Shown here piece after piece: positions 1 to 7,845 of a DNA stretch of 64,000 nt; position 1 is the stretch's first letter, and each line of letters starts with the position of its first letter. The notes below the pieces were generated by a model, which was not told the DNA's origin, made no database searches, and worked only from the letters and a program-made list of their open reading frames with translations. The position numbers and the translations under genes were made by a program. Where the stretch lies: positions 186,001 through 250,000 of the forward strand of contig WGNB01000001.1 of NCBI GenBank assembly GCA_016124795.1, given 5' to 3'. Source of the DNA: Rhodopseudomonas sp. GTDB lineage: Bacteria > Pseudomonadota > Alphaproteobacteria > Rhizobiales > Xanthobacteraceae.

Positions 1-1
1 G

Positions 2-97
2 GCCAATAAGGATGCGGTCAAGCTCAAGTTTTTGGAGAAGCCGTTGACCAAGGAACAGCTTGCCGACTTCATCGTGATCCCGCCGCGTAAGAAATAG
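2..97 (+). CDS. C-terminal fragment of an unidentified protein (partial, enters from the left edge)
   Basis: An open frame runs in from the window edge and ends at TAG 95-97, leaving 31 residues that finish with FIVIPPRKK. Its reality is supported by a good terminator hairpin immediately downstream (124-152). The fragment is too short and lacks any motif to identify the family. Since the ABC transporter at 2203-4654 lacks a binding protein, one possibility is that this is the end of such a protein, but nothing in the residues shows it. Confidence 0.5.
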   Translation, partial: ANKDAVKLKFLEKPLTKEQLADFIVIPPRKK

Positions 98-123
98 CCG
101 CGACGGCGCAATCAGACAGGAAG

Positions 124-152
124 CGGGCCGCTGGCGTAACGGCGGCCCGTTT
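124..152 (+). terminator. Rho-independent terminator
   Basis: A perfect 8-bp stem, CGGGCCGC (124-131) and GCGGCCCG (142-149), has a 10-nt loop and is followed by TTT. It lies 27 bp after the stop of the partial gene at the left edge, separating that gene from the ThDP-enzyme gene. Confidence 0.75.
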
Positions 153-314
153 CATTAACGGCGGTTCGACAGGCTTGCGGGCGAGGGCTGCTTGGCGCCG
201 CCTGCGCTTGCCGTGGAAGGCATAGCAGTGGCGATATCGAACTGTTATCGCCGCCGATTATATGCAACAAGAATGGCTGAATAGTCACGACGCGCGGGGG
301 CTAATCCGCGCCAT

Positions 315-2186
315 ATGCAGGGAGAAATGTCAGGCCGGAGCGGCCCCGGTGGGGCGAGCGTGACGGCTGGCCGCAATAGAATGCCGCAATCCACTCAAGG
401 CACAACGCCGGTTTCGGCGCATGACGAAATCGCCGCCCTCGATCGTCCGGTTTCCGCCGGCGTCAACGCCGCCAGCTTCGGCAGCGACGTGATTGCCGAG
501 GCGTTGCAGGCGCTCGACATCCCCTATGTCGCGCTCAATCCGGGGGCCAGTTATCGCGGGCTGCACGACAGCATCGTCAACTATCTCGGCAATAAAGAGC
601 CGCAGATGCTGTTGTGCCTGCATGAGGAAGCCGCGGTCGCCATCGCGCATGGTTATGCGAAGGTGACCGGCAAGGCGATGGCCGCCGCCGTACATTCCAA
701 TGTCGGTCTGATGCACGCCACCATGGCGATCTTCAATGCCTGGTGCGACCGCATGCCGATGGTCATTCTCGGCGCGACCGGTCCGAACGATGCCGCCAAG
801 CGGCGGCCCTGGATCGAATGGATCCACACCGCGCGCGATCAGGGCGCGCTGGTGCGCGGCTATACCAAATGGGACGACCAGCCGGGCTCGCCGGTGGCCG
901 CGCGCGAAAGCGTGTTGCGCGCCGCCTGGATCGCCAATACCGCGCCGCGCGGGCCGACTTACGTCAACCTTGACGTCGAGATTCAGGAGCAGAAGCTGGT
1001 TGAGCAGGCGCCGGCGATTGATGCCCGGCGCTATATGCCGCCGGTGACGAGTGCCGCCGACCCGGCGGCGATCAAAGCCGCCGCCGATCTGCTGCGTGCC
1101 GCCCAAAGCCCGGTGATCCTCGCCGGACGCGGTTCGCGCGATCTCGACGCCTGGAATGCCCGGATTGCGCTGGCCGAACGGCTGGGCGCGCGCGTCGTCT
1201 CCGATCTGAAGATCGCCGCGTCATTCCCGACCGACCATCCGCTGCACGCCGGCAGTCCCGGCGGAACGACGCTCGATCCGCAGGCGGCCGACGCGATCCG
1301 CAACGCCGACGTCATCCTCAGCCTCGATTACCTCGACGTCGCCGGCACCTTCAAGACTTGCGGTGGCAACATCGCCGGTAAGGTGATTCAGGTCTCGACC
1401 GATCATCGCCTGCACAACGGCTGGAGCATGGATTATCAGGGCCTGCCGCCGGTCGACGTCTTTATCGACTGCGAGCCCGAACAGGCCGTGCCGGCCTTGC
1501 TGACGGCGGTCGGGTCTGGCGCGCCGCGTCCCGTTCCCACGGTGAAGCGGGAGTTTCCGCCACTGTCCGGCGACAAGCTCACCGTCGATCATATGGCCGA
1601 TGCGCTGCGCCGCGCGGTTGGCGACCGGACCGTGTCGCTGACTCACGTATCGCTATCCTGGAACGGCGCGAGCTGGCCGTTCCGACATCCGCTCGATTAT
1701 CTCGGCTCCGATGGCGGCGGCGGCGTCGGTGGCGGACCGGGCATTTCAGTCGGCGCCGCTCTGGCGCTGAAGGGCACCGGGCGGATGGCAATCGCGGTTT
1801 GCGGCGATGGCGACTTCCTGATGGGCGTGACCGCGTTGTGGACCGCGGCGCATTACCACATTCCGCTGTTGATCGTGGTCGCCAATAACCGCTCGTTCTT
1901 CAACGACGAACTGCATCAGGAGCGGGTGGCGCGGATGCGCAACCGCCCGATCGAAAACCGCTGGATCGGCCAGCGGATCTCCGAACCCGATATCGATCTC
2001 GCCAGTCTGGCGCGGGCGCAAGGCGCCGTCGGCTTCGGTCCGGTGGAGAAGATCGCCGATCTGCCGGCGGCCTTCGCGCAGGCGATTGCCGCGGTGGAAG
2101 CCGGTCAGGTCGCGGTCGTCGATGTCCGGGTTGAGCCCGGCTATACCGCTGCGACCACCGCGCAAATGACCACCAAGACCGAATAG
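315..2186 (+). CDS. Thiamine-diphosphate-dependent enzyme (acetolactate synthase/decarboxylase-like), copy 1
   Basis: The protein shows the three-domain layout of the acetolactate synthase/benzoylformate decarboxylase superfamily. The N-terminal PYR domain carries the cofactor-activating glutamate in LCLHEEAA (Glu about residue 104). The central domain is Rossmann-like. The C-terminal PP domain has the metal/ThDP motif GDGDFLMG...NN (about residues 497-523). These enzymes cleave or form C-C bonds next to a carbonyl, usually on 2-keto acids; the substrate here is unknown. It is a clear paralogue of the protein at 14315-16141. It lies 16 bp upstream of an ABC transporter, suggesting one operon for uptake and breakdown. 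The start is uncertain: ATG 315, ATG 327 and GTG 360 are all in frame and none has an ideal ribosome site; the conserved domain begins near residue 50 of the longest form. Confidence 0.85.
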   Translation: MQGEMSGRSGPGGASVTAGRNRMPQSTQGTTPVSAHDEIAALDRPVSAGVNAASFGSDVIAEALQALDIPYVALNPGASYRGLHDSIVNYLGNKEPQMLLCLHEEAAVAIAHGYAKVTGKAMAAAVHSNVGLMHATMAIFNAWCDRMPMVILGATGPNDAAKRRPWIEWIHTARDQGALVRGYTKWDDQPGSPVAARESVLRAAWIANTAPRGPTYVNLDVEIQEQKLVEQAPAIDARRYMPPVTSAADPAAIKAAADLLRAAQSPVILAGRGSRDLDAWNARIALAERLGARVVSDLKIAASFPTDHPLHAGSPGGTTLDPQAADAIRNADVILSLDYLDVAGTFKTCGGNIAGKVIQVSTDHRLHNGWSMDYQGLPPVDVFIDCEPEQAVPALLTAVGSGAPRPVPTVKREFPPLSGDKLTVDHMADALRRAVGDRTVSLTHVSLSWNGASWPFRHPLDYLGSDGGGGVGGGPGISVGAALALKGTGRMAIAVCGDGDFLMGVTALWTAAHYHIPLLIVVANNRSFFNDELHQERVARMRNRPIENRWIGQRISEPDIDLASLARAQGAVGFGPVEKIADLPAAFAQAIAAVEAGQVAVVDVRVEPGYTAATTAQMTTKTE

Positions 2187-2202
2187 AGAGCGAAGCGAAG
2201 TC

Positions 2203-3051
2203 ATGTCGGCACCCGCAGCAGATGCTCAGTTGAACGATCCCGTTCTGTCGGTGGACAAGGTCAGCGTTCGTTTCGAAACCCGGGAAGGGCCGGTGGTCGC
2301 GGTCGACGACGTGTCGTTCGGCGTGCGCCAGGGCGAATTTCTGTCGGTGATCGGACCGTCCGGTTGCGGCAAATCGACCTTGTTCAATGTGATCGGCGGT
2401 CTTCTGACCCAGCATCAGGGCACGGTGAGCGTCGCCGGCGAGACTATCGACGGGCCGCATAAATCGATTGGCATGGTGTTTCAGGAGGAATCGACTTTCC
2501 CCTGGCGTACCGTCACCGACAATGTCGCGTTTCCGCTCGAACTCGTCGGCATGGCCAAAGCGGAGCGGGTGGAGCGCGCCCGCCATTTCATCAAGCTGGT
2601 CGGTCTCGACGGCTTCGATAATCGCCATCCCGGCGAATTGTCCGGCGGTATGCGCCAGCGCGTTTCGCTGGCCCGCACGCTGGCGTCAAAGCCGAAAATT
2701 CTGCTGATGGACGAGCCCTTCGCCGCGCTCGACGAGCAGACGAGGCTGTTGCTGGGCGACAAGGTGTTGCAGATCCAGCAGGAGATACAGCAGACGACTT
2801 TGCTGATTACTCATAACATCACCGAAGCGGTCCAGATGTCGGATCGTATTCTGGTGATGACCTATCGGCCCGGTCGGGTGAAGCGTATCGTTGATATCGA
2901 CCTGCCAAGGCCGCGCACGTCCGAGATCGTCAGCAGCGAAGCTTTTGGCCGTTACGTTGCCCAGATCTGGGCCGATCTGCGCGAGGAGGCCAGTCGTGGC
3001 ATGCGCGAGGCGGAAGATCAGGTTCTGCATCATCAGGGCGCTGAGTCATGA
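2203..3051 (+). CDS. ABC transporter ATP-binding protein, nitrate/sulfonate/taurine (SsuB/TauB) type
   Basis: This 282-residue ATPase has Walker A GPSGCGKST, Q-loop VFQEE, signature LSGGMRQRVSLA and Walker B ILLMDEPFAALD followed by the D-loop, as in the SsuB/TauB/NrtD group. It would energise import through the two permeases encoded directly downstream. Its stop overlaps the next start (ATGA at 3048-3051), indicating translational coupling. The C-terminal tail of about 40 residues after the H-loop region is typical of this group. The substrate cannot be read from the ATPase; the ThDP enzyme upstream suggests an organic acid or sulfonate-like anion that the enzyme then processes. Confidence 0.92.
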   Translation: MSAPAADAQLNDPVLSVDKVSVRFETREGPVVAVDDVSFGVRQGEFLSVIGPSGCGKSTLFNVIGGLLTQHQGTVSVAGETIDGPHKSIGMVFQEESTFPWRTVTDNVAFPLELVGMAKAERVERARHFIKLVGLDGFDNRHPGELSGGMRQRVSLARTLASKPKILLMDEPFAALDEQTRLLLGDKVLQIQQEIQQTTLLITHNITEAVQMSDRILVMTYRPGRVKRIVDIDLPRPRTSEIVSSEAFGRYVAQIWADLREEASRGMREAEDQVLHHQGAES

Positions 3052-3878
3052 ACGGCGGTGCGGGTGCGGCAGGAACGACGGTAGCAAAAGGCTCGTCGCA
3101 GGCCGGGGGCCGCCATCGGGATGATCGCTTGCACAAGGCCCTGCCGACACTGGTCGGCATAGCGTCGGTCATCGGATTTTTTCTGGTCGCCGAGTTGCTG
3201 ATCCAGTTCGGCGTTCTTAATCGCTTCATCATTCCGCCGCCGTCGCAAATCCTCGGCAGCTTCGGCCGTGTCATTACCGAAGAACATGTCTTCAGCCGCT
3301 TTTTGCTGACCGCGACCGAATGCCTGACCGCGGGCGTGATGATTACCGTGATCGGTGTCGCCGTCGGCGTTGCCATGCACCGTTTCAAACTGTTTCAGCA
3401 GGCCTGCGAGACCTGGGCTGCGGCGCTGGCGTCGGCGCCGATGGTGTTGTGTTATCCGCTGTTTCTGGTGATTTTCGGACGCAGCGCCTGGACCATGATC
3501 ATCATGGGTTTTGTTTCCGGGCTGCCGCCGGTCATTCTCAAGACGATCGAGGGCATGGCGGGCATCCGGAAGGTGCTGATCAATGTCGGGCGCAGCTTCA
3601 ACCTCACGCGGTCGCAGCAGTTCTGGAAGATTCAGTTTCCGGCCGCGCTGCCGTCGATCTTTATCGGCGTCCGCCTCGGTCTGATCTTCGCGCTGATCAA
3701 TATCGTCGGCACTGAATTCCTGATCAATTTCGGCGGGCTCGGTCAGCTCATCGAGGACCTCGCCGAACGCTATGACCTGCCGGGGACTTATGCCGCGGTC
3801 TGTTTTGTCATTCTGGTCAGCATCCTGTTTTTTATGGCGCTGGAGAAAGCTGAACGATGGCTGATACGGGCCGATTGA
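3048..3878 (+). CDS. ABC transporter permease, SsuC/TauC type (first of two)
   Basis: A 276-residue inner-membrane protein with about six hydrophobic segments. It carries the EAA-type cytoplasmic loop seen around GMAGIRKVLINVGRSF, which docks to the ATPase. It begins inside the stop of the ATPase gene and overlaps the second permease by 22 bp, so all three are one transcription unit. Having two different permeases rather than a homodimer is less usual for the SsuC/TauC group and implies a heterodimeric channel. The N-terminal 25 residues before the first membrane segment are Gly/Ala-rich and cytoplasmic. Confidence 0.9.
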   Translation: MNGGAGAAGTTVAKGSSQAGGRHRDDRLHKALPTLVGIASVIGFFLVAELLIQFGVLNRFIIPPPSQILGSFGRVITEEHVFSRFLLTATECLTAGVMITVIGVAVGVAMHRFKLFQQACETWAAALASAPMVLCYPLFLVIFGRSAWTMIIMGFVSGLPPVILKTIEGMAGIRKVLINVGRSFNLTRSQQFWKIQFPAALPSIFIGVRLGLIFALINIVGTEFLINFGGLGQLIEDLAERYDLPGTYAAVCFVILVSILFFMALEKAERWLIRAD

Positions 3879-4654
3879 GATCGACGGCGGTCGGTGCACC
3901 GGGATGGGTCAGCCCGGTGACGCTGTTGCGCGTCGTCATCATCCTGACCTTCCTGGCGGTCTGGGAATTCCTGTCGCATTCCGGCTGGCTCTACCGCGAC
4001 GTCGTGCCGTCGCTGGTGAGGATCGCGGCGGCGCTCGTCGATCTGCTGACCCACGGTGAGTACTACTTCAATCTCGGCGTTACCGCCGCCGAGATCGGAC
4101 TGGCGCTGGCAATCGGCGGATCGCTCGGCATTGTGGTCGGCATCGTTTTGGGCGCAAACCGTTTTTTGACCAAGGCCTATGAGCCTTATCTTTACTATCT
4201 CGGCCCGACGCCGAAGATCATTTTCTTCCCGATCATCATCATGTGGTGCGGCGTGGGGCCGGAATCGAAGGTCGCGCTTGGCGCCTTGTCCTGCTTCTTT
4301 CCGTTGGCATTGAGCGTGGCTGCCGGGATGCGTCAGATCGACAAGGTGCTGATCCGGGTCGGCAAGAGTTTTCGCGCCAATTCCTGGCAGATGGTGATGA
4401 AGATCTATTTGCCGGCGATGCGCCATCCGCTAATCAACGGCGTGCGCCTCGGCTTTGGCTTTGCCCTGATCGGAACGCTGCTGGCCGAAACCAAACTGTC
4501 GAACATGGGCATCGGCTTTCTGATCATCAACGCCTATTCGACCTTCGACATGCCGCGCATGTATGCGATGCTGATTGTGTTGTTCGTATTGTCGATCGGC
4601 GCCAATGCGCTGATCGGCCGGCTCGGCGGTATCGAAAGCATCAAGCGGCGTTAG
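3857..4654 (+). CDS. ABC transporter permease, SsuC/TauC type (second of two)
   Basis: This 265-residue polytopic membrane protein has the binding-protein-dependent transport fold, with the EAA loop around GMRQIDKVLIRVGKSF. That loop is very close to the loop of the first permease, so the two are diverged paralogues. The start ATG 3857 lies within the end of the preceding gene. No periplasmic binding protein of the matching family is encoded within the unit; the next gene, 266 bp on, encodes a Bug-type protein that normally serves tripartite (TctAB) carriers. Confidence 0.9.
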   Translation: MADTGRLRSTAVGAPGWVSPVTLLRVVIILTFLAVWEFLSHSGWLYRDVVPSLVRIAAALVDLLTHGEYYFNLGVTAAEIGLALAIGGSLGIVVGIVLGANRFLTKAYEPYLYYLGPTPKIIFFPIIIMWCGVGPESKVALGALSCFFPLALSVAAGMRQIDKVLIRVGKSFRANSWQMVMKIYLPAMRHPLINGVRLGFGFALIGTLLAETKLSNMGIGFLIINAYSTFDMPRMYAMLIVLFVLSIGANALIGRLGGIESIKRR

Positions 4655-4846
4655 GACTGACCGGCAGGCTGTGGCCTGCGCCCCGCAATCAATCGCGGCG
4701 GTTGGCGTTCCGCGCGCCGCCGTGCTGGCGTCGTTGTGCGGGGCCGTGCCGGCCTTTGTCGCGTTCTCACCATAGCCCCGGAAGATAGAGCGGTGGCGGC
4801 GTGCGCGCCGCCGGCGCCACACCGTGGCTTTGGGCAAAGAGATATA

Positions 4847-4858
4847 AGTATGGACTTT
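4847..4858 (+). promoter_or_regulatory. Candidate operator shared with the GntR gene region
   Basis: AGTATGGACTTT occurs here, about 60 bp before the Bug-protein gene. The same 12 bases occur on the opposite strand at 8876-8887, between the GntR regulator gene and its divergent operon. A related AATAGTATG element lies at 10935-10943. The repetition in three intergenic regions of the same neighbourhood suggests a common regulator, probably the GntR protein. No footprint or dyad proves it. Confidence 0.4.
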
Positions 4859-4920
4859 AAATTCTATTTGTGGACAATCGCCGCAACGCTTGCCCGTAAG
4901 AAAATCAAAGGGAGGTTGTC

Positions 4921-5880
4921 TTGATCCGGATCGTTCTCGGAATCCTGCTTGCGTTCGTTGTGACGGCCCAGGCCGAGGAGGCCTATCCGTCGCGCAACAT
5001 CACCATTGTCGTGCCTTATGCCGCGGGGACCGCGCCGGATTTTGTTGCCCGCCAGTTTGGCGACGCCTTGTCGCACCGTCTTGGTCGGGCGGTGGTGGTC
5101 GAAAGCAAGCTTGGGGCCGGCGGCCTGCTTGGAACGCAATATGCGGCTTCGCAGAAGCCGGACGGTTACACGCTGTTCCTGGGCTCCAAGGACACCAATG
5201 CGGTGTTGGGTCATCTCTATACCAGGCTCAATTTCGATCCGAACAAGGCCCTGACGCCGATTTCACTCTTGGCCACCATTGACAACGCGATTGTCGTCGG
5301 CCCCGGTCTTGGCATCAATTCGTTGAAAGAAATGATCGATGCCGCCCATAAGGGCCGCAAGCTGACCTTCGCATCGCCGGGCATCGGCACAAACCTCCAT
5401 TTGCTGGGCGAACTGGTCAGCGAGCGGGAAAACCTCAAACTCACCCATGTGCCTTATCGGGCCTTTCCGACGGCGTTTCAGGACGTGATGACGGGCCGGG
5501 TCGACATGGTGGTCTCCGGCGTACCGCCGATCGTCGGAATGCTTGCCACCAAGAAACTGAAGGCGTTGGCGGTGACCGGTCCCAAGCGCGTCGCGGCCTT
5601 GCCGGATGTGCCGACGATGAAGGAATTGGGTTACGACGATCTCACCTTTGTCGGCTGGTTCGGATTGTTCGCGCCGGCGGGAACGCCGCAGGCCATCGTC
5701 GACAAGCTGAGCACGGCGGCAAAGGAAATCTCGCGGGACGCCGGCTACCGCGCCAAGCTCGAGAAGATTTATATGACCCCGGTCGGCGACAGCGTCGCGG
5801 ATTTCAAGGTGCTGATCGACAAGGACTCGGCGCGAATGGGTGACCTGATCAAGAAGGTCGGCATCAAGATCGAGCAATAA
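4921..5880 (+). CDS. Bug-family (TctC-like) periplasmic solute-binding protein, orphan
   Basis: The start is TTG 4921, chosen because GGGAGG lies 5 bp upstream and it gives a clean signal peptide (MIRIVLGILLAFVVTAQA, cleavage before EEAYPS). The mature protein has the Bug hallmark near its N-terminus (YPSRNITIVVPYAAGTAPD), then the ligand loop region and the late motif PDVPTMKEL. About 319 residues is standard. Bug proteins bind carboxylates or aromatic acids. No TctA/TctB membrane genes adjoin it, so it either shares the distant TctAB (17309-19303), works with another carrier, or has a sensing role. It is nearest in style to the protein at 9865-10827, both having PYAAGTAPD. Confidence 0.88.
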   Translation: MIRIVLGILLAFVVTAQAEEAYPSRNITIVVPYAAGTAPDFVARQFGDALSHRLGRAVVVESKLGAGGLLGTQYAASQKPDGYTLFLGSKDTNAVLGHLYTRLNFDPNKALTPISLLATIDNAIVVGPGLGINSLKEMIDAAHKGRKLTFASPGIGTNLHLLGELVSERENLKLTHVPYRAFPTAFQDVMTGRVDMVVSGVPPIVGMLATKKLKALAVTGPKRVAALPDVPTMKELGYDDLTFVGWFGLFAPAGTPQAIVDKLSTAAKEISRDAGYRAKLEKIYMTPVGDSVADFKVLIDKDSARMGDLIKKVGIKIEQ

Positions 5881-5930
5881 GGCGGGCGCGCCGGCTTGGC
5901 GTTTCTCGCGGCTGATGATGCAAGATGCGA

Positions 5931-5959
5931 CGTTCGGCGGCTGTTTCAGCCGCCGAACG
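5931..5959. terminator. Bidirectional hairpin between convergent genes
   Basis: A perfect 13-bp inverted repeat, CGTTCGGCGGCTG (5931-5943) and CAGCCGCCGAACG (5947-5959), is separated by only three T. It lies between the convergent stops at 5880 and 5966. No U-tract follows on either strand, so termination may be partial or Rho-assisted. Confidence 0.65.
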
Positions 5960-5965
5960 CGGCGT

Positions 5966-6814
5966 TCAGAGGTTGGCTTTGGCGAGGAAGTCGCCGACCG
6001 TGCCGGCCAGTTCGGACGGGTTGTCACCGGCCAGATCATGGCTGCCGTTCACTTCGGCGACAGTTGCGGCCGGTTGGGTGGTTCGCACTTTATCCATGGT
6101 TTCGGCGGCGAACATGTCGGAACTGCTGCCGCGGATAACCAGCGTCGGCATTGTCAATGCGCCGAGCATCGGCCAGAGAAATTGCGGCGCCGGTGACGGA
6201 TTGCCTTCGAGCGCGCGTTTGAAGTTGTCGCGGTGGTGCAGGTCGCGCTTGAGCACATAGCCCTGGTCGGTCCTGGTCAGGAAGGCCTCCCAGCGGGCGC
6301 GGCGCGCCGGATTGTTCGGGTCGTCGTGGTGATAGGTCATCGCCTCGTCGACCGAGGCAAAGACATCGGGTTGCCGGCCGATCCGCTCGGCGACGTGTTT
6401 GCGGCCGGCGGCGGCGAGATCCGGCGCGAAGTCGACGAGCACCAGCGCCGCAGTTCGTTCCGGCTTCCAGCCGGCGGTGGCGAGACATACCCGGCCGCCG
6501 AATGAATGGCCCATCAAAATGGCCTTGTCCCAGCCAAGGGCATCGAGCACGGCGATGACGTCGTTGCTCAGCGTTTCAAGTTTGTAATCGCGGGCCGGGC
6601 TCCAGCCGGAATCGCCGAAGCCGCGCATGTCGATGGCGGCGACTTCGCGGTTCTGCGCCAGCAGCGTGGCGACTTTCGTCCAGTCGTAGGAAAAGAACGA
6701 CAGGCCATGGACGATGACGATGGGCGCGTGGCCGGGTTTGCCGAACTTGCGGTAGAAAATTTCGACATCGCCGGACGTGACGCGGCCGGTGACGGCTTGT
6801 TGATCCACGATCAT
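5966..6814 (-). CDS. Alpha/beta hydrolase, probable MhpC-like C-C bond hydrolase
   Basis: A 282-residue alpha/beta-fold hydrolase. The oxyanion HG is in VIVHGLSFF, the nucleophile is in GHSFGG, a likely acidic residue is in RGSSSD, and the catalytic His is in NGSHDLAGD. It is the third gene of a leftward unit behind an MhpB-type ring-cleavage dioxygenase. In meta-cleavage pathways the ring-opened product is next split by a hydrolase of just this fold, so a MhpC-like role is the likeliest reading. The fold also serves many other esterases and dehalogenases, and the sequence alone does not fix the substrate. Confidence 0.75.
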   Translation of the reverse strand: MIVDQQAVTGRVTSGDVEIFYRKFGKPGHAPIVIVHGLSFFSYDWTKVATLLAQNREVAAIDMRGFGDSGWSPARDYKLETLSNDVIAVLDALGWDKAILMGHSFGGRVCLATAGWKPERTAALVLVDFAPDLAAAGRKHVAERIGRQPDVFASVDEAMTYHHDDPNNPARRARWEAFLTRTDQGYVLKRDLHHRDNFKRALEGNPSPAPQFLWPMLGALTMPTLVIRGSSSDMFAAETMDKVRTTQPAATVAEVNGSHDLAGDNPSELAGTVGDFLAKANL

Positions 6815-6841
6815 GGAAATGCGTTGCTCCGTCCGGCGCTG

Positions 6842-7783
6842 TTAAGCCTGTCCGACCACGATGCCCATGCCGGTGATCCATTCCGGCACCAGGTGGTAGT
6901 AGCGCAATTCCGATTGCAGCGCGCCGGCGGCTTTCGCGGCTTCGGCGGCAGCGACCCAGGTGCGCACTTCGTGTGCGCCGAAGCCGGCCACACGGTCGAT
7001 CTCGGCATCGGTCATGCTGTCGAAGTCCTCGAGTTTCCCGGCGACGAAGGAGTTCAGGAAGTTGTGGTCCCATTGTTCGTCTGGCGGCAGGCAGGGGCCC
7101 TTGCCAACGACGAGGTCGCGCGCGGCGCGCACGACGCGGGCCTCGCGGGCGTCGAGTTCTTCCTGCGACGGTGTCGCGCCCTTGATCAGGCGTCGCGCCA
7201 CGTCGGGCGGGCTCAATTCGAGGCGCGGCGTCGGCGGGTCGTGCGACAGTCCGCCCGAACCGATGATGGTGATGCGCATGTTCTTGGTCGCCAGGAAATC
7301 GCCAACCGCCTTGCCGAAGGTGCGCACGCGCTTGAACGACGGGCGGGGATCGGCGGCGCAGTTGATGAAGATCGGCAGCACGTTGTAGCGGGCGAGTGCG
7401 CCGGTCAGCTTGTACAGCGGAATGGTGGTGCCGTGGTCGACCTTCATTTCGTGCGACAGCGCGACGTCGATGTCCCGGCCATGCAGGTGGCGTACGCAGT
7501 CCATCGCGATCTGGCGCGGGACGCGCAAGGGGCCGGCTTCCAGGTGCCAGTCCTTGGTGCCTTGCGCCGCCGTGCCGATGCAGAACATCGGCATCATTTC
7601 ATAGAAGAAGCCGTTGAAGTGGTCGGGCGCGAAAACCACGACGAGTTCCGGATCGAATTTATGCAGCGCGGCCGCGCACTGATCGAGTTCGCGAAAGAAC
7701 TCGGCGTGCACGCCGGTTTCGCTCTCCTCGACATCGGTCATCATCAGCGGGCTATGCGAGGCGCAGATCAATTGAACGGGCAT
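6842..7783 (-). CDS. mhpB: Class III (LigB-type) extradiol dioxygenase, 2,3-dihydroxyphenylpropionate 1,2-dioxygenase family
   Basis: The 313 residues line up end to end with the remembered E. coli MhpB (314 residues). Shared features include an SHSPL start, ELVVVFAPDHFNGFFY, the conserved HG in KVDHGTTIPL, GSGGLSHDPP with the second catalytic histidine, WDHNF, and a RYYHLVPEWITGMG end. MhpB opens 3-(2,3-dihydroxyphenyl)propionate next to its hydroxyls using ferrous iron and O2. GGAGGAAACC precedes the ATG. It sits between a dihydroxyphthalate-decarboxylase-like gene and a hydrolase gene. The real substrate may be another 3-substituted catechol, since no mhpD/E/F genes adjoin. Confidence 0.88.
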   Translation of the reverse strand: MPVQLICASHSPLMMTDVEESETGVHAEFFRELDQCAAALHKFDPELVVVFAPDHFNGFFYEMMPMFCIGTAAQGTKDWHLEAGPLRVPRQIAMDCVRHLHGRDIDVALSHEMKVDHGTTIPLYKLTGALARYNVLPIFINCAADPRPSFKRVRTFGKAVGDFLATKNMRITIIGSGGLSHDPPTPRLELSPPDVARRLIKGATPSQEELDAREARVVRAARDLVVGKGPCLPPDEQWDHNFLNSFVAGKLEDFDSMTDAEIDRVAGFGAHEVRTWVAAAEAAKAAGALQSELRYYHLVPEWITGMGIVVGQA

Positions 7784-7845
7784 GGTTTCCTCCTCGTTCT
7801 GGTATTCTTGTTTGTCTTGTGTCGCCGGGCTTGTCCGGCCGACGA

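Noticed and set aside
192-207. Possible sigma-54 promoter TTGGCG...TGCGC before the first ThDP gene
   Set aside because: Spacing is right but the -12 lacks TTGC and the -24 lacks the A-C; G+C-rich chance match.
4655-4920. Small frames between the second permease and the Bug gene
   Set aside because: No ribosome site or recognisable product; the stretch holds the operator-like element and promoter.
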